64,000 nucleotides of DNA from positions 372,001 through 436,000 of the forward strand of contig NZ_JAQOTJ010000003.1 in assembly GCF_028401955.1 (NCBI RefSeq), in the 5' to 3' direction. The notes under the pieces are model-generated. The model made no database searches and had not been told where the DNA came from. It was given only the letters and a program-made list of their open reading frames with translations. A program made the position numbers and the translations under genes. Of this stretch, positions 1 through 8,836 are shown piece after piece. Each line of letters starts with the position of its first letter. The stretch's first letter is position 1. This stretch comes from Bacillus sp. BP-3. GTDB taxonomy: Bacteria; Bacillota; Bacilli; Bacillales; Bacillaceae_G.

Positions 1-337
1 CCGCTCTTTTATCATGATAGCCAATGTATTCACAATGAAAGTCTAAATTTCCCTTTGCTGTTAACCGGTCATAAAACACTGGGTATTCAATGATGCTGCC
101 TATTTTCTCTAAATATTGATAAGATGTTGGTAAAACAGGCTGATTTAATACAATGATCTCACCAGAAGATGGCTTTACTAAATTTAAGATCATCTTCATA
201 ATGGTTGTTTTTCCAGCGCCATTCGGTCCTAAAAACCCGTAAATCTCTCCTCTATTAATTTTCATATTGACATTAGAAACCGTTTCAGTTTCCTTAAACA
301 TCTTGCTTAATTTGTTAATTTTGATAGCATATTCCAC
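1..337 (-). CDS. ABC transporter ATP-binding protein, N-terminal part (runs off left edge)
   Basis: The reverse strand opens at GTG 337, preceded by a near-perfect AGGAGGGA site about 6 bases upstream. It encodes the first 112 residues of an ABC ATPase. The Walker A motif GPNGAGKTT lies near residues 38-46, and the sequence then reads into the helix that follows it. The style (short N-terminus, SGEIIVLNQP after Walker A) fits ATPases of antimicrobial-peptide or bacitracin exporters (BcrA type), which work with a separate membrane permease. The gene is divergent from a two-component system at 499-2312, a common arrangement for peptide-sensing detoxification modules. The C-terminal half and any permease lie outside the window, so the substrate is inferred only from context. 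Confidence 0.85.
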   Translation of the reverse strand, partial: MEYAIKINKLSKMFKETETVSNVNMKINRGEIYGFLGPNGAGKTTIMKMILNLVKPSSGEIIVLNQPVLPTSYQYLEKIGSIIEYPVFYDRLTAKGNLDFHCEYIGYHDKRA

Positions 338-388
338 TTGTAGTCCCTCCTGCTTTATATTGATATGTTACAATAAGCTTAACGAATG

Positions 389-407
389 AAAGTAAAATCA
401 AAGTAAA
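389..407. promoter_or_regulatory. direct repeat in divergent promoter region
   Basis: AAAGTAAA occurs twice, at 389-396 and 400-407, exactly 11 bases apart (one helical turn). It lies between the ABC ATPase gene and the response-regulator gene. OmpR-family regulators usually bind direct repeats spaced by one turn, so this is a candidate site for the regulator encoded at 499. Binding is inferred. Confidence 0.4.
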
Positions 408-498
408 CTCTATGGAAAATGCTTGTAATATTTTTATTAGGATAAACATCTACTGAAAATAAATTGGTAGGATGCGGTTGAAATGAGGGATAATCGAA

Positions 499-1218
499 AT
501 GGAATCTGCAAAAATATTAGTAATAGATGATGAAGTTGGTATATTGAAATTATTAAAAATAATACTAAAGAAAGAGAATTTTATTCATATAGAAACTGTC
601 TCAACAGGTAAAGATGCGCTGCAACGTATCAAAGAAAAAGTATATGATATTATTTTGCTTGATATCATGCTCCCAGATATAAGCGGCTTTGAGCTATGTA
701 CGGAAATTCGAAAAAATACAAATACACCTATTATTTTTATTAGTGCGCGCTCGACTGACTTCGATAAATTGACCGGTTTAGGAATAGGCGGAGATGATTA
801 TATTACAAAACCTTTTAATCCTTTAGAAGTAATTGCCCGAATAAAAGTCATCCTTCGTCGTCAAAAAATGTATGAAAATTCACAAAAGCAATCTACTTTA
901 TATAATTATGATTACTTCACTTTTAACCCTGAATCTGCGACATTAACAGTTAAAAATTATCCGGTAGAATGCACAGCAAAAGAACTGGAATTACTACATT
1001 TCTTTTGCAAAAATCCGAATCGTATTTTCACGACTGCTCAGCTCTACGAATTTGTATGGGGAAACGATGTTTTTGGAGAAGAAAAAACCGTCACTATTCA
1101 TATATCCAAATTACGAAAAAAACTTGGGGATGATACACGTAAACCTAAAATCATTGTAAATTTACGAGGAATTGGCTATAAATTCATCCCTCCAAATGGG
1201 GCGTTTATATGCGAATAA
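499..1218 (+). CDS. OmpR/PhoB-family response regulator
   Basis: A 239-residue protein with a receiver domain (about residues 5-115) and a winged-helix DNA-binding domain (about 135-232). The acidic pocket is D10/D11, the phospho-acceptor is D55 in ILLDIMLPD, and the conserved lysine is K104 in YITKPFNP. The C-terminal part carries the OmpR signature, with KELELL, VWG and HISKLRKKL followed by RGIGYKF. It should be phosphorylated by the kinase encoded immediately downstream, whose start overlaps this gene by 10 bases. The divergent ABC ATPase gene is the obvious candidate target. No strong ribosome site is visible upstream of ATG 499, so the start is slightly uncertain. Confidence 0.93.
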   Translation: MESAKILVIDDEVGILKLLKIILKKENFIHIETVSTGKDALQRIKEKVYDIILLDIMLPDISGFELCTEIRKNTNTPIIFISARSTDFDKLTGLGIGGDDYITKPFNPLEVIARIKVILRRQKMYENSQKQSTLYNYDYFTFNPESATLTVKNYPVECTAKELELLHFFCKNPNRIFTTAQLYEFVWGNDVFGEEKTVTIHISKLRKKLGDDTRKPKIIVNLRGIGYKFIPPNGAFICE

Positions 1219-2312
1219 AAACCCGATTTACATTCCATATAGCATTAGGACTTATTCTTTGGATGCTTGTAACCGGTTTTGGCATTGTCATTATAGTTGA
1301 AGGTATTCTTCCACCGCTCGGTATCAATGTAAATGAAAACACAGAAGGTTTACTTGTAGCTGGGATTTTTGTTATTAGCACAATTATTTGTATTGGCTTG
1401 TTTGGGTGGTATTTTGGTGGTCCAATTGGATTCATAATGGCGTGGATTCATCAACTCTCACAAGAAAATTATAAGCAACCTATAGATTTGCAAAAGATTT
1501 ATACACGAAAAGGAAAACTTCGTATGCGTTATCTACTATATCAAGAGGTACTTCAACAGCTTCAAATATTAGCTGTAAAATTACAAGCTTCTGAAATAGA
1601 AAGAGAAAAAATAGAACATGCCAAACAAGAGTGGATTGCTGGTATTTCACATGATTTAAAAACACCACTAACATATATCAAGGGATACTCAGCACTTTTA
1701 TTAAATGATCAGTATGAGTGGTCAAAGGAAGAAGTTCAATCTTTCATCCAAGAAATTGATGATAAAGGTAAACATATGGAAGAATTAATTCAAGATCTAA
1801 GCTTCGTCTTACAGCTTAATAACGCTGAAGGTATGTTACCTTTAAATAAAACAAATCAAGATTTAGTCGAATTTACAAAAAGAGTTGTTGCCGACATTAA
1901 TCAAGATCCACAAGCGAAGAACTATAAACTTCACTTTAAAACGGACACACCTATGATTAATGTTGAATTTGATCATAAATTTATGCAACGTATCTTACAA
2001 AACCTTATAATGAATTCGATTTTACACAATCCTGAAAATACCGATATATGCATAACACTTTCTGATGATGACAAAAGTGTAGTAATCCATATTATGGACA
2101 ATGGCGTTGGCATGTCCTCTCATATGCTAGAAAATCTTTTTCAACAATATTACCGTGGAACAACGACTGATGCTTCCTCTGAAGGTACTGGACTTGGAAT
2201 GGCAATTGTCTATAAACTTGTACTTGCTCATAATGGGACAATCTCTGTCGAGAGCGAACTTTCAGAAGGTACATCATTCAATATTGTATTACCAAAAAAA
2301 GGATGTCTATGA
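1209..2312 (+). CDS. membrane sensor histidine kinase
   Basis: A 367-residue kinase with two N-terminal membrane segments (about residues 9-31 and 48-70) separated by a very short outside loop. Next come a linker or coiled coil and the dimerisation/phospho-acceptor box GISHDLKTPLTYIKGY, with the histidine near residue 149. The ATPase domain shows the N box (QNLIMNSILHNPE), DNGVGM and GTGLGMAIV. The short extracellular loop resembles intramembrane-sensing kinases of peptide-antibiotic modules, so the partner ABC transporter may help sensing. It is translated with the response regulator (10-base overlap). A decayed copy of its last 60 codons lies at 6187-6374. Confidence 0.93.
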   Translation: MRIKTRFTFHIALGLILWMLVTGFGIVIIVEGILPPLGINVNENTEGLLVAGIFVISTIICIGLFGWYFGGPIGFIMAWIHQLSQENYKQPIDLQKIYTRKGKLRMRYLLYQEVLQQLQILAVKLQASEIEREKIEHAKQEWIAGISHDLKTPLTYIKGYSALLLNDQYEWSKEEVQSFIQEIDDKGKHMEELIQDLSFVLQLNNAEGMLPLNKTNQDLVEFTKRVVADINQDPQAKNYKLHFKTDTPMINVEFDHKFMQRILQNLIMNSILHNPENTDICITLSDDDKSVVIHIMDNGVGMSSHMLENLFQQYYRGTTTDASSEGTGLGMAIVYKLVLAHNGTISVESELSEGTSFNIVLPKKGCL

Positions 2313-2334
2313 GACAACATGTCTTAAGACGTCC
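2301..2334 (+). terminator. hairpin at end of the two-component operon
   Basis: GGATGTCT pairs with AGACGTCC around an inner GAGAC/GTCTT pairing. It overlaps the kinase stop and lies before the convergent alr stop at 2344. The T-tract is weak. The same hairpin is duplicated at 6362. Confidence 0.55.
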
Positions 2335-2343
2335 TTATCTGTA

Positions 2344-3522
2344 CTATAGACTTTTTCGTAGTTCGTTTATTATTTCAATTGGCTTATCATCTTTTATATA
2401 GATACGAGGTATCCTTCTGCTTAACATACAAGTAACCTCATAGTTAATCGTACCTAATGTATCTGCAATCTCATCTACATAAAGCGATTCCTTCCCTTGA
2501 CTTCCATAAAAAACCACTTCATCACCAACATGTACAGGTATTGCCTTTGTAACATCCAGCATTAATTGATCCATACAAACACGGCCAAGAACAGGCACAC
2601 GAATTCCATTAATCAATGCATATCCTTTATTTGATAATTGACGGTTGTAACCATCCGCATATCCAATTGGTACAGTCACAATCCATTCCTCACCCGTTGT
2701 TACGTACATATTCCCATAACTTACACCACGATTTTTTTTCGCTTGCTTAATATGAGCTACTTTCGACTTTAATGATAATGCAGGTTTTAAAGACACGGCT
2801 GTATAATCTACCTCTTTTGAAGGATACATACCATAAATCCCAATTCCAACACGAACCATATTTTGAAACGTATTACCAAGCTCCATTGATCCGGCACTGT
2901 TTGAACTGTGAATATAAGGAAGATGAATTCCTTGCTCTTTCGCTATATTTACTGCTTTCTCAAATAAACCCGTTTGCATATTTGTATATGTTTTATCAGC
3001 TTCATCAGCTGTAGAGTAATGTGTAAACATACCTTCTACTTCTATATATTTCATGTTTTTTAGTTCTTCTAAAAACGGCAAGACTTCCTCTTCTTGTAGA
3101 CCAATACGGCTCATTCCTGTATCGATTTTCACTTGAATGCGTGCGCTCTTTTCAAGCTGATTGGCAATTTCATTGATACCCTTTAAATCCTCTATTCTAT
3201 ATACCGTTATCATGATATTATGCTCAACAGCATCTTTAACAGCATCAACTGATGTATAGCCTAAAACTAAAATCGGTACAGTCACTCCTGCCTCGCGCAG
3301 TTCAATTCCTTCATCTACAAATGCAACAGCAAGTTGATGAATTCCTGCTTCAATTGCTGCTTTTGCCACTTGAACTGCTCCATGGCCATACCCATTCGCT
3401 TTGACAGCTGCCATCATTGTAATATTTTCATCGTTCACACGCTTTTTAAATTCTCTCACATTATGTTTTACAGCATCTAAATTCACTTCAACAATCGTAT
3501 CTCTTCCATATCTCGAACTCAT
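2344..3522 (-). CDS. alr: alanine racemase
   Basis: A 392-residue PLP enzyme that interconverts L- and D-alanine for peptidoglycan. The PLP lysine is K41 in VKANGYGHGA, and the second catalytic base is the tyrosine near 269 in RGVSYGNMY. The sequence GIGIYGMYPS and the C-terminal beta domain (VCMDQLMLD) are typical, and the length is normal. ATG 3522 has an AGGAG site. It is the last gene of a mocR-ddl-alr operon, 47 bases after the ddl stop. Members of the B. cereus group usually carry a second alanine racemase elsewhere, so this may be the regulated rather than the only copy. Confidence 0.97.
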   Translation of the reverse strand: MSSRYGRDTIVEVNLDAVKHNVREFKKRVNDENITMMAAVKANGYGHGAVQVAKAAIEAGIHQLAVAFVDEGIELREAGVTVPILVLGYTSVDAVKDAVEHNIMITVYRIEDLKGINEIANQLEKSARIQVKIDTGMSRIGLQEEEVLPFLEELKNMKYIEVEGMFTHYSTADEADKTYTNMQTGLFEKAVNIAKEQGIHLPYIHSSNSAGSMELGNTFQNMVRVGIGIYGMYPSKEVDYTAVSLKPALSLKSKVAHIKQAKKNRGVSYGNMYVTTGEEWIVTVPIGYADGYNRQLSNKGYALINGIRVPVLGRVCMDQLMLDVTKAIPVHVGDEVVFYGSQGKESLYVDEIADTLGTINYEVTCMLSRRIPRIYIKDDKPIEIINELRKSL

Positions 3523-3569
3523 CGGTCTAAACTCCTAACTCAATAGTTTCTTTCCATTCTATTTCTAAT

Positions 3570-4484
3570 TTAAAAACCTTCGTTTCTTCTAGTCTGTAAA
3601 GAAACTTCAATAATCATATCCAATAGCTTGCTATAAGAGATTCCCACGGCATGAGCGCTTTTGGGTAGTAAGCTATTTTTTGTCATCCCTGGCAATGTAT
3701 TCACTTCCATGACATATGGGATTCCATCTTTTATAATCATATCAACTCTAGCATAAACACTGCATTTTAATGCTTTATAGCATGCCATCGCAGCCTCAGC
3801 GACACGCTTTTGAGTTGTGACCGGAAGTTCTACAATCTCTTCAACCGTAGCCGCATCATCGTATTTCGCATGATAGTCAAAGAACTCAGCTGCATGTTGA
3901 ATTGAAATAATCGGTAATAGTTTTCCATCCAAAATGGAACAGGTAATTTCTTCGCCCTTTATATATTTTTCAATTACGATTTCAGAATCCCATTTTAATA
4001 CATCCACAAGCGTAGATAATAAAGTATCCTTATCGTATACGATTTTTACTCCTACACTAGAACCACCTGAATTTGGTTTTACGACTAACGGATATCCAAT
4101 TTTGTCTATTTCATCAAATTGAAGCTCTTCCATATTTGAAATATGAATCCAATCCGGTGTTTGAATGCCCTCATAACGAATAATTTTTTTCGACATATTT
4201 TTATCCATACAAATACTGCTTGATAACATATCACTTCCTGTATATGGAACGCCGATGGTTTCAAGTGTACCTTGAATCGTGCCGTCCTCCCCGTATTTTC
4301 CATGTAGTGCTAACAGGGCAATATCAAGATCTCCTACCTTTTCAACAAGCTCTTTTTTGTCATTAAGTTTAATAGGAACGACTTCGTACTTACTCTTATC
4401 CAAATGTATAACCATTTCTTTCCCTGTCATAATGGAGACTTCTTTTTCGGAGGAAACTCCTCCCATAATAACGCCAACTCTCAT
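3570..4484 (-). CDS. ddl: D-alanine--D-alanine ligase
   Basis: A 304-residue ATP-grasp ligase that makes D-Ala-D-Ala for cell-wall precursors. It starts MRVGVIMGGVSSEKEVS, the usual Ddl N-terminus. It shows ALHGKYGEDGTIQG, the ATP-binding PLVVKPNSGGSSVGV, and the metal-binding EVNTLPGMT. ATG 4484 overlaps the stop of the upstream mocR gene as ATGA, indicating translational coupling; an upstream TTG at 4499 is open but less likely. The pairing with a MocR regulator and alanine racemase makes this a self-contained D-alanine module. Resistance-type (D-Ala-D-Lac) activity cannot be judged by eye. Confidence 0.96.
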   Translation of the reverse strand: MRVGVIMGGVSSEKEVSIMTGKEMVIHLDKSKYEVVPIKLNDKKELVEKVGDLDIALLALHGKYGEDGTIQGTLETIGVPYTGSDMLSSSICMDKNMSKKIIRYEGIQTPDWIHISNMEELQFDEIDKIGYPLVVKPNSGGSSVGVKIVYDKDTLLSTLVDVLKWDSEIVIEKYIKGEEITCSILDGKLLPIISIQHAAEFFDYHAKYDDAATVEEIVELPVTTQKRVAEAAMACYKALKCSVYARVDMIIKDGIPYVMEVNTLPGMTKNSLLPKSAHAVGISYSKLLDMIIEVSLQTRRNEGF

Positions 4485-5938
4485 TTTTCCAACTCCCAAT
4501 TTTCATTTTTTAAGGTATCACCAATTGTCCTAATTCCATGGACAATATCCGCTTCTTTTAACCGGGAAAATCCCAATCGAAACGTATTACTTCCCCCTCC
4601 ATCTGTGTAAAAAACATCCCCTGGAGAAAAAACAACTCCCTTTTGATAGCATTTTTTCAAAAGCATACGTGAAACCATTCTTTTTTCTAATTCTATAAAA
4701 AGATGTAGTCCACCATCTCCAGTCATTCTTTTAAAAGGAATATATTGATTGCAAGCATGAACGGCTAGCTCATATTTTTTCTTATAAACTGCCTTAGCTT
4801 TTTTTAAATATTTTTCAAAATAACCATCATGCAAATATTGATAGAGCACCGCCTGATCCATTGTAGACGTATGAATCGTCCGTGCCCTTTTCACACTTTC
4901 CAAACAGTGGATTAATTCCTTATCTGCTAAAATCCATCCAACACGTAACCCTGGAAAAAGAATTTTTGAAAAGCTACTGATATAGATAACATTGTTGCCA
5001 GGTCCGGCGAAAGTCATTAACGGAGCTAAATGGGAACCTGAATAGCGTAATTCCTCATTAAATCCATCCTCTACGATAGGAATTTGGTGTTTTGAAAAAA
5101 GTTTCATAATTTCAGTCCTTTTTTCCGAGGATGTGACTATCCCGGTTGGATTATGATAAGACGGAATTAGATATGCAAAATCAAAATCCATTTCGGATAA
5201 TTTTTTCTCAACTTGATCAATATCAATGCCATCATCTTTCATTTCGATCCCGTGTATATCAAATCCATGTAATCGAAAAAGTTTTAGTGCAGCATGATGA
5301 GTAGGATTTTCACAAATAATACGTCCAGACTTTTTAGCTAAAGAAGACAATAAAATATCCAAACCCTCGGTGAAGCCATTCGTGATAAGAATATCTTTAT
5401 TGGAAATGTCTACTCCTTTCATTTCCATGTAGTGAAGAAGATAATCAATTAGAGGTTTATAACCTTTGGCATATCCGTAGTTCAAAACAATATCACCTTC
5501 AATGGACATTCGAGTCAGAAAAGCTCTCTTAAAATTTTCAACATCAAAAAGCTTTTCATCTGGAGCAATGCTATTGAAGGAAATCATGCCTTTTTCCCAC
5601 CGAACACCGTGCTTCATTAAATCTAATTCATCAGCTAGCGAGGTAACTTCATTGACCTTTTCTTTCCAGTTTAGTTCGATGGATGGCGCTTTTGATGTTT
5701 CAATCTCACCTACAAAATTTCCTTTTCCCTTTATTGCATAAATTAGACCTTCTTGCTCCAAATCCGCGTAAGCAGTGAGAACAGTATTTCTGCTGACCGA
5801 TAATAATTTACTAAGTTCTCGAGTAGATGGAAGTTTCTGGTTCTCCAGCAAGTGTCCTTTCATAATCATTTTTTTTAAATAATCCTTTAATTGAACATAA
5901 ACAGGACGATTATCCACTATCTTAAAATCATTAAACAC
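4481..5938 (-). CDS. MocR-family regulator (GntR DNA-binding domain plus aminotransferase-like domain)
   Basis: A 485-residue protein with a GntR winged helix at about residues 10-75 (PSTRELSKLLSVSRNTVLTA) and a fold-type I aminotransferase domain at about 110-475. The PLP lysine sits in YISSFSKILFPGLRVGW. MocR regulators sense PLP adducts of amino acids. In Brevibacillus brevis a MocR member, DdlR, controls a D-alanyl-D-alanine ligase gene, so the operon with ddl and alr suggests D-alanine-responsive control here. It is the first gene of the operon, and a palindrome at 6018-6050 is a candidate operator. Ligand and sign of regulation are inferred. Confidence 0.92.
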   Translation of the reverse strand: MFNDFKIVDNRPVYVQLKDYLKKMIMKGHLLENQKLPSTRELSKLLSVSRNTVLTAYADLEQEGLIYAIKGKGNFVGEIETSKAPSIELNWKEKVNEVTSLADELDLMKHGVRWEKGMISFNSIAPDEKLFDVENFKRAFLTRMSIEGDIVLNYGYAKGYKPLIDYLLHYMEMKGVDISNKDILITNGFTEGLDILLSSLAKKSGRIICENPTHHAALKLFRLHGFDIHGIEMKDDGIDIDQVEKKLSEMDFDFAYLIPSYHNPTGIVTSSEKRTEIMKLFSKHQIPIVEDGFNEELRYSGSHLAPLMTFAGPGNNVIYISSFSKILFPGLRVGWILADKELIHCLESVKRARTIHTSTMDQAVLYQYLHDGYFEKYLKKAKAVYKKKYELAVHACNQYIPFKRMTGDGGLHLFIELEKRMVSRMLLKKCYQKGVVFSPGDVFYTDGGGSNTFRLGFSRLKEADIVHGIRTIGDTLKNENWELEK

Positions 5939-6017
5939 TTCCTTGCCCCCTTGTTATCATTTTTGCATAACAATATCTATATCGAAAGGTCCACAACATA
6001 TGTATTTTCTTTAACTA

Positions 6018-6050
6018 GTGGTATGGTGGTTTTAAAACCATTCATACCAC
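6018..6050. promoter_or_regulatory. palindromic operator candidate upstream of mocR-ddl-alr
   Basis: GTGGTATG at the left end is the exact reverse complement of CATACCAC at the right end. The inner arms TGGTTTT and AAAACCA also pair, with a one-base bulge. It lies 80-112 bases upstream of the mocR start, in the only promoter region of the operon. No T-run follows, so it looks like a protein-binding site rather than a terminator. Confidence 0.5.
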
Positions 6051-6186
6051 TTTAATATGAAGAATGGTGCAGATTAAAATTCACTTTAGCTTCTTAACCA
6101 ATAATAATTTAGACATTTTAATTATCGACCTTCTTTATAAATGATACATTAGTAGATGTTTCGTAATCTCCAAGTAGATCTTTGGT

Positions 6187-6374
6187 ATGTTAGAAAATCT
6201 TTTTCCACAATATTACCGTGGAAAAACAGCTGATTCTCCTCTTAAGGTACTGGACTTAGAATAGCAATTGTTTATAAACTTGTACATGCTCATAATGGTA
6301 CAATCTCTGTCTAGAGGAATCTTCAAACGGGACATCATTCAATATTGTATTACCGAAAAAAAGACGTCTATAAG
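6187..6374 (+). pseudogene. remnant of a histidine kinase C-terminus, duplicate of 2124-2312
   Basis: The block ATGTTAGAAAATC through ATTGTATTACCGAAAAAAAG closely follows the end of the kinase gene at 2124-2312. It keeps the F-box region and the G2 box, decayed (TACTGGACTTAGAATAGC in place of GGTACTGGACTTGGAATGGC). Small deletions and stop codons break the frame (for example after CTGATTCTCCTCTTAAGG and CTGTCTAGAG). The downstream hairpin is copied too. Nothing of the receiver, membrane or H-box regions is present. Confidence 0.85.
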
Positions 6375-6404
6375 ACAATAAGTCTTAAGACGTCCTTTCA
6401 TTTT
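6362..6404. terminator. hairpin terminator shared by convergent genes
   Basis: AGACGTCTATAAGAC pairs with GTCTTAAGACGTCC and is followed by TTTCATTTTTC. It is the duplicate of the hairpin at 2301, better tailed on the plus strand. It sits immediately downstream of the convergent DUF421 gene, which ends at 6407. Confidence 0.6.
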
Positions 6405-6406
6405 TC

Positions 6407-6904
6407 TTATTCTTTAGAAATATACTGACGCAGAACCTTTTCCAACACTTCAAGAGTAACAGGCTGTGCTTGAGCATTTAATTGATATCCGATACGACCG
6501 TTTGGCTCTGCAGTTGCTTGCTGTAATGTTTGAATGTCATGAATTCCCTGTCCTCTTAAATGCATAAATAATTGCTGCTCTGTTATTTTGGCACGTTTTA
6601 AGTTATCCTTTAAAATTTGTCCATCTCTAATAATAACGATCGTGTTACCATCTAGAAATCGTTCTACCTTTCGTGATTTCAATTCTAGATAATGAATGAT
6701 AAGTAAAACAGCAGAAAATATACAGGCAACTAATATAGTTGGTCCTAACTTCTTACTTAGTACAGGCTCTACAATTATGCGTCCAATAGATACAACGATA
6801 ATAATTTCAGCTCTTGTCATCTGACTTAGAGACTTACTTCCAGCAAATTTTAAAACGATAATACCTGTACTGATTAGAATGATACTTTCAAAAGCAATGT
6901 TCAT
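6407..6904 (-). CDS. DUF421 membrane protein (YetF-like, short form)
   Basis: A 165-residue protein with an N-terminal membrane segment, then KFAGSKSLSQMTRAEIIIVVSIGRIIVEP and a second hydrophobic stretch near residues 55-75. A cytoplasmic domain follows with GNTIVIIRDGQILKDNLKRAKI and QLFMHLRGQGIHDI. These are the conserved blocks of DUF421/YetF proteins, which are about 200-230 residues in B. subtilis, so this is a shorter version. Function is unknown; relatives have been linked to spore or envelope properties. The start ATG 6904 has AAGGATTGG upstream. It stands alone. Confidence 0.85.
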   Translation of the reverse strand: MNIAFESIILISTGIIVLKFAGSKSLSQMTRAEIIIVVSIGRIIVEPVLSKKLGPTILVACIFSAVLLIIHYLELKSRKVERFLDGNTIVIIRDGQILKDNLKRAKITEQQLFMHLRGQGIHDIQTLQQATAEPNGRIGYQLNAQAQPVTLEVLEKVLRQYISKE

Positions 6905-7143
6905 CTATATTCCAATCCTTTTACAACAATCTATACATAGTATTACCTTTTTCAAATTATTCTTAACCTTAATTTATTTCATATAGAAAAGAGTATGTTC
7001 CAAACATACTCTTAAACAGTTCAAAAAATTCTCTTATTTATTCCGTTTATCTATGTTTTTGGGTTATATGTCAAAGCTAAATTACCATTTTGCAACCCTG
7101 TGAATATTAAAAGACGATTTTGTAACTACATCATTATATTTTT

Positions 7144-8022
7144 TTATAAAGTATGTTTTACATGTTCTTCAAAATATTTTCCCCAATCAGGCTGTCTTCC
7201 ATCTATATCTTTAAATTTATATTCTCTTGCTAACTCCCACGAACTAAGTGCTTTTCCTGTCTTCTTATGAACATTAGGATCACTCGCTAAAGCAGCAATT
7301 GCTCTTCCAATAAAAAATGGTGTTTCTGATGCGATAAAGTGCGGATCTTTTTTTGCACCTTCTTGCCAATTTTCTTCTGTCACACCAAATATATCTAACA
7401 TAGCTTCAGAACGTAAAAATCCTGGACTGACTGCAACAGATGTGATGTTGTAGGGAGCTAAGTCTCTTGCCATTGCCTGAGCTAAATGAATTGTGGAAAT
7501 TTTAGCAAGGCTATAAAACATATTTCCTCGATATTCGTAATCAACACCATCTGTAATTTCAATAACGAGCCCTTTCTTATTTTTCACCATAAGCGGGACA
7601 CCGTAATGACTTGTTATGATATGAGAATGTACAGCGGTTGTTTGCATTTGAATCCCATTGTCTAAATTATGTTCCCAAAATGGTACATTCCATTCTGTCA
7701 GCGGATCGCCTCCCCACACATCATTCACTAAAATATCTAACTGCCCATTCTGCTCTTTTTCAATTTTTACAAATAAAGCTGCCACATCTTCTTTCACAGT
7801 ATGATCAACGCGAACCGCAATTCCTTTTCCACCTAGTTTCGTTACAAGTTCAGCTGTTTCTTCGATAGTCTCAATTCTTCCCATTGATGATAGGTTTCCT
7901 TTTGTACTTCGTCCTGTCACATATACAGTAGCACCAGCTTCACCGAGCATCATCGCAATGCCCCTTCCAGCACCGCGTGTTCCACCTGCTACTACTGCTA
8001 CTTTCCCTTGTAATGGTTTCAT
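7144..8022 (-). CDS. SDR-family NAD(P)-dependent oxidoreductase
   Basis: A 292-residue short-chain dehydrogenase. The cofactor loop is VVAGGTRGAGRGIAMML (residues 10-26), the structural motif is LVNDVWGG, and the catalytic pair is in NMFYSLAKIS (YxxxK), with an upstream region corresponding to the catalytic serine. It is longer than the classical 250 residues, with a C-terminal extension (DGRQPDWGKYFEEHVK). The substrate is unknown. ATG 8022 has AAGGAG 8 bases upstream. It is monocistronic. Confidence 0.93.
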   Translation of the reverse strand: MKPLQGKVAVVAGGTRGAGRGIAMMLGEAGATVYVTGRSTKGNLSSMGRIETIEETAELVTKLGGKGIAVRVDHTVKEDVAALFVKIEKEQNGQLDILVNDVWGGDPLTEWNVPFWEHNLDNGIQMQTTAVHSHIITSHYGVPLMVKNKKGLVIEITDGVDYEYRGNMFYSLAKISTIHLAQAMARDLAPYNITSVAVSPGFLRSEAMLDIFGVTEENWQEGAKKDPHFIASETPFFIGRAIAALASDPNVHKKTGKALSSWELAREYKFKDIDGRQPDWGKYFEEHVKHTL

Positions 8023-8250
8023 GTATTTCTCCTTAACATGTTATTTGATTACACTTCATTTCAAAAATGATTCTCTTCCCTTTTCATTCTGCCATCTAAA
8101 TTCAATATAAACTACTTTATTTTCAATATTCTTCTCTGAAAATAATATATTCTTAATTATACACGCGGAAATATGGTGATATTTGTATAAAAATAAAACA
8201 TTCCTCAATTCTGATAGGAAAACATCTCACACAATTAAAAAGGTAATGTA

Positions 8251-8703
8251 ATGAAATGGAAAGTAAGGCGAGACCGAGGATATTGGTATAAGATGATTGG
8301 AATCCTCCTTTTATCTAATACACTCCTCTCACTTCCACCTTGGTTAGATGAAACATTGAATTCTGTAGATTGGCTCATTATTCCAAGTATCATTTTTATA
8401 TTTGATTTATTTATGTTATGGATTATATTTGTGATTCACTATGAATTGCGAGAAAAGAGTTTATATGCAAGATGCGGTCCTTTTTGGTGCAATGTTCCCT
8501 ATAAAAATATTACAGGAGTTCATCCAACTGATGATATGCTTATCGGTTTTCGCCTAGCAGCTGCATTTCACGGTGTAGAAATTCACTATCCAAATACTTT
8601 GCTTGGCAGTGTTAAATTGTCACCAGAAAACGAGGAATTGTTCATACAAACTTTATTTACTAGGTGTCCACATTTACAAAATAGTGAAGCGAAACAGCAC
8701 TAA
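8251..8703 (+). CDS. small membrane protein with bacterial PH-like domain
   Basis: A 150-residue protein with two membrane segments (about residues 14-30 and 41-63), then a soluble part: YELREKSLYARCGPFWCNVPYKNITGV ending in LSPENEELFIQTLFTRCPHL. This is the layout of the bacterial PH domain (YyaB-like) family, in which a membrane hairpin precedes a beta-rich domain. No enzymatic motif is present and the role is unknown. ATG follows AAAGGTAATGTA. It stands alone, upstream of the glycine riboswitch but not controlled by it. Confidence 0.8.
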   Translation: MKWKVRRDRGYWYKMIGILLLSNTLLSLPPWLDETLNSVDWLIIPSIIFIFDLFMLWIIFVIHYELREKSLYARCGPFWCNVPYKNITGVHPTDDMLIGFRLAAAFHGVEIHYPNTLLGSVKLSPENEELFIQTLFTRCPHLQNSEAKQH

Positions 8704-8836
8704 TTCAATAGGTATTTACTCTTATGACGCAGGAGGATACATATCTGTATGGGAGATCCTTTTTCATTTCTTTCTTGACTTACCATACAATTCATGACTA
8801 TAATTACTCATGTTAATTTCATAGCATTCGGATGAA

